Assembly: GCA_964521405.1 (NCBI GenBank)
Contig: CAZFRR010000068.1
Coordinates: 1 to 31,582 of the forward strand
Reading direction: 5' to 3'
DNA: 31,582 nucleotides
Source: SG8-41 sp964521405
GTDB taxonomy: Bacteria; Pseudomonadota; Gammaproteobacteria; Burkholderiales; SG8-41
In this document: positions 31,314-31,582 of the stretch, in pieces
Layout: each line of letters begins with the position of its first letter
How positions within the stretch are numbered: the first letter of the stretch is position 1
Translations under genes and position numbers: made by a program
The notes under the pieces: model-generated
Databases searched by the model: none
Told to the model about the DNA's origin: nothing
Seen by the model: the letters and a program-made list of their open reading frames with translations, nothing else

Positions 31314-31582
31314 ATACGACTTTTCCAAAGGCAAGCGCGGCGCGGTTATCCCGCAAAAGGGCAAGACGCGCATCTCCATCTTCATAGACAACACAGTGCT
31401 CGATGGGTTTCGGGCGCGGGCCGAGAAGTCGGGTACCGGGTACCAAACTATGATGAACGATGCCCTCCGGAAATACTTGTCCGAGACCGACCAACCGGTT
31501 ACCGAACGGGCACTGCGCCAAATCCTGCGCCAGGAGATGCCCGAATACCTGCGAGGTCTAACCGCCGGCTCAACGGCGACCA
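31303..31582 (+). CDS. brnA: BrnA-family antitoxin (3' end outside window)
   Basis: At least 93 codons remain open to the window end. The protein starts MRAEYDFSKGKRGAVIPQKG and continues KTRISIFIDNTVLDGFRARAEKSG, a ribbon-helix-helix DNA-binding domain typical of BrnA. It neutralises BrnT and represses the operon. ATG 31303 lies inside the toxin gene's last codons. Whether an attC site follows cannot be seen. Confidence 0.9.
   Translation, partial: MRAEYDFSKGKRGAVIPQKGKTRISIFIDNTVLDGFRARAEKSGTGYQTMMNDALRKYLSETDQPVTERALRQILRQEMPEYLRGLTAGSTAT

Overview
The window is GC-rich and densely coded. It looks like a betaproteobacterium, probably near Burkholderiales or an environmental relative. Pointers are a Bug/TctC-type solute-binding protein, NodT-type and HAE1-type efflux genes, paired pirins, and strong G+C bias at third codon positions. 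It carries two genes that appear to use UGA as selenocysteine, so the host should also have selA, selB, selC and selD elsewhere. None of those four genes is in the window.

Layout. 1-3.4 kb: the 3' half of an RND efflux pump gene and its outer-membrane factor. 3.4-6.2 kb: a FmdB-type zinc ribbon, a two-gene operon with a UGSC-motif selenoprotein (in-frame TGA plus SECIS-type hairpin) and its unnamed partner, and a divergent VOC protein. 6.2-9.5 kb: an arylsulfatase and a MetA-like outer-membrane protein, followed by a truncated tandem copy of the latter. 9.5-10.3 kb: a non-coding-like stretch with a perfect FNR/ANR-type box, a 55-codon ORF, a rho-independent terminator and hairpin repeats. 10.3-16.9 kb: a minus-strand redox and electrophile-stress cluster (two pirins, a YgiD-type dioxygenase, a DedA-rhodanese fusion with a second in-frame TGA and SECIS-type hairpin, DoxX, a Kef-type antiporter, a nitroreductase). 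16.9-18.6 kb: a repeat-rich island with three copies of an undescribed element of about 150 bp around a hicB gene and a dead hicA. 18.6-24.8 kb: a complete RND pump and its adaptor, an NDH-2-like dehydrogenase, and a GIY-YIG gene with a premature stop. 24.9-29.9 kb: a TctC-type binding protein, NhaA, PabB and a sugar isomerase/epimerase-like protein. 30-31.6 kb: a binding-protein gene followed by an integron-type attC site and a BrnT/BrnA toxin-antitoxin pair that runs off the window.

The main biological signals are the two selenoproteins. Conventional gene calling would truncate both at TGA, and the C-terminal half of the first would appear as a separate small ORF. The redox genes around the second one (DoxX, pirins, nitroreductase, Kef) suggest a thiol, sulfur or electrophile defence role.

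The other notable signal is that many intergenic gaps hold imperfect short-period word repeats (period 7 or 9) arranged as inverted arms, sometimes nested. Each gap uses different words. I know of no accepted explanation for these.
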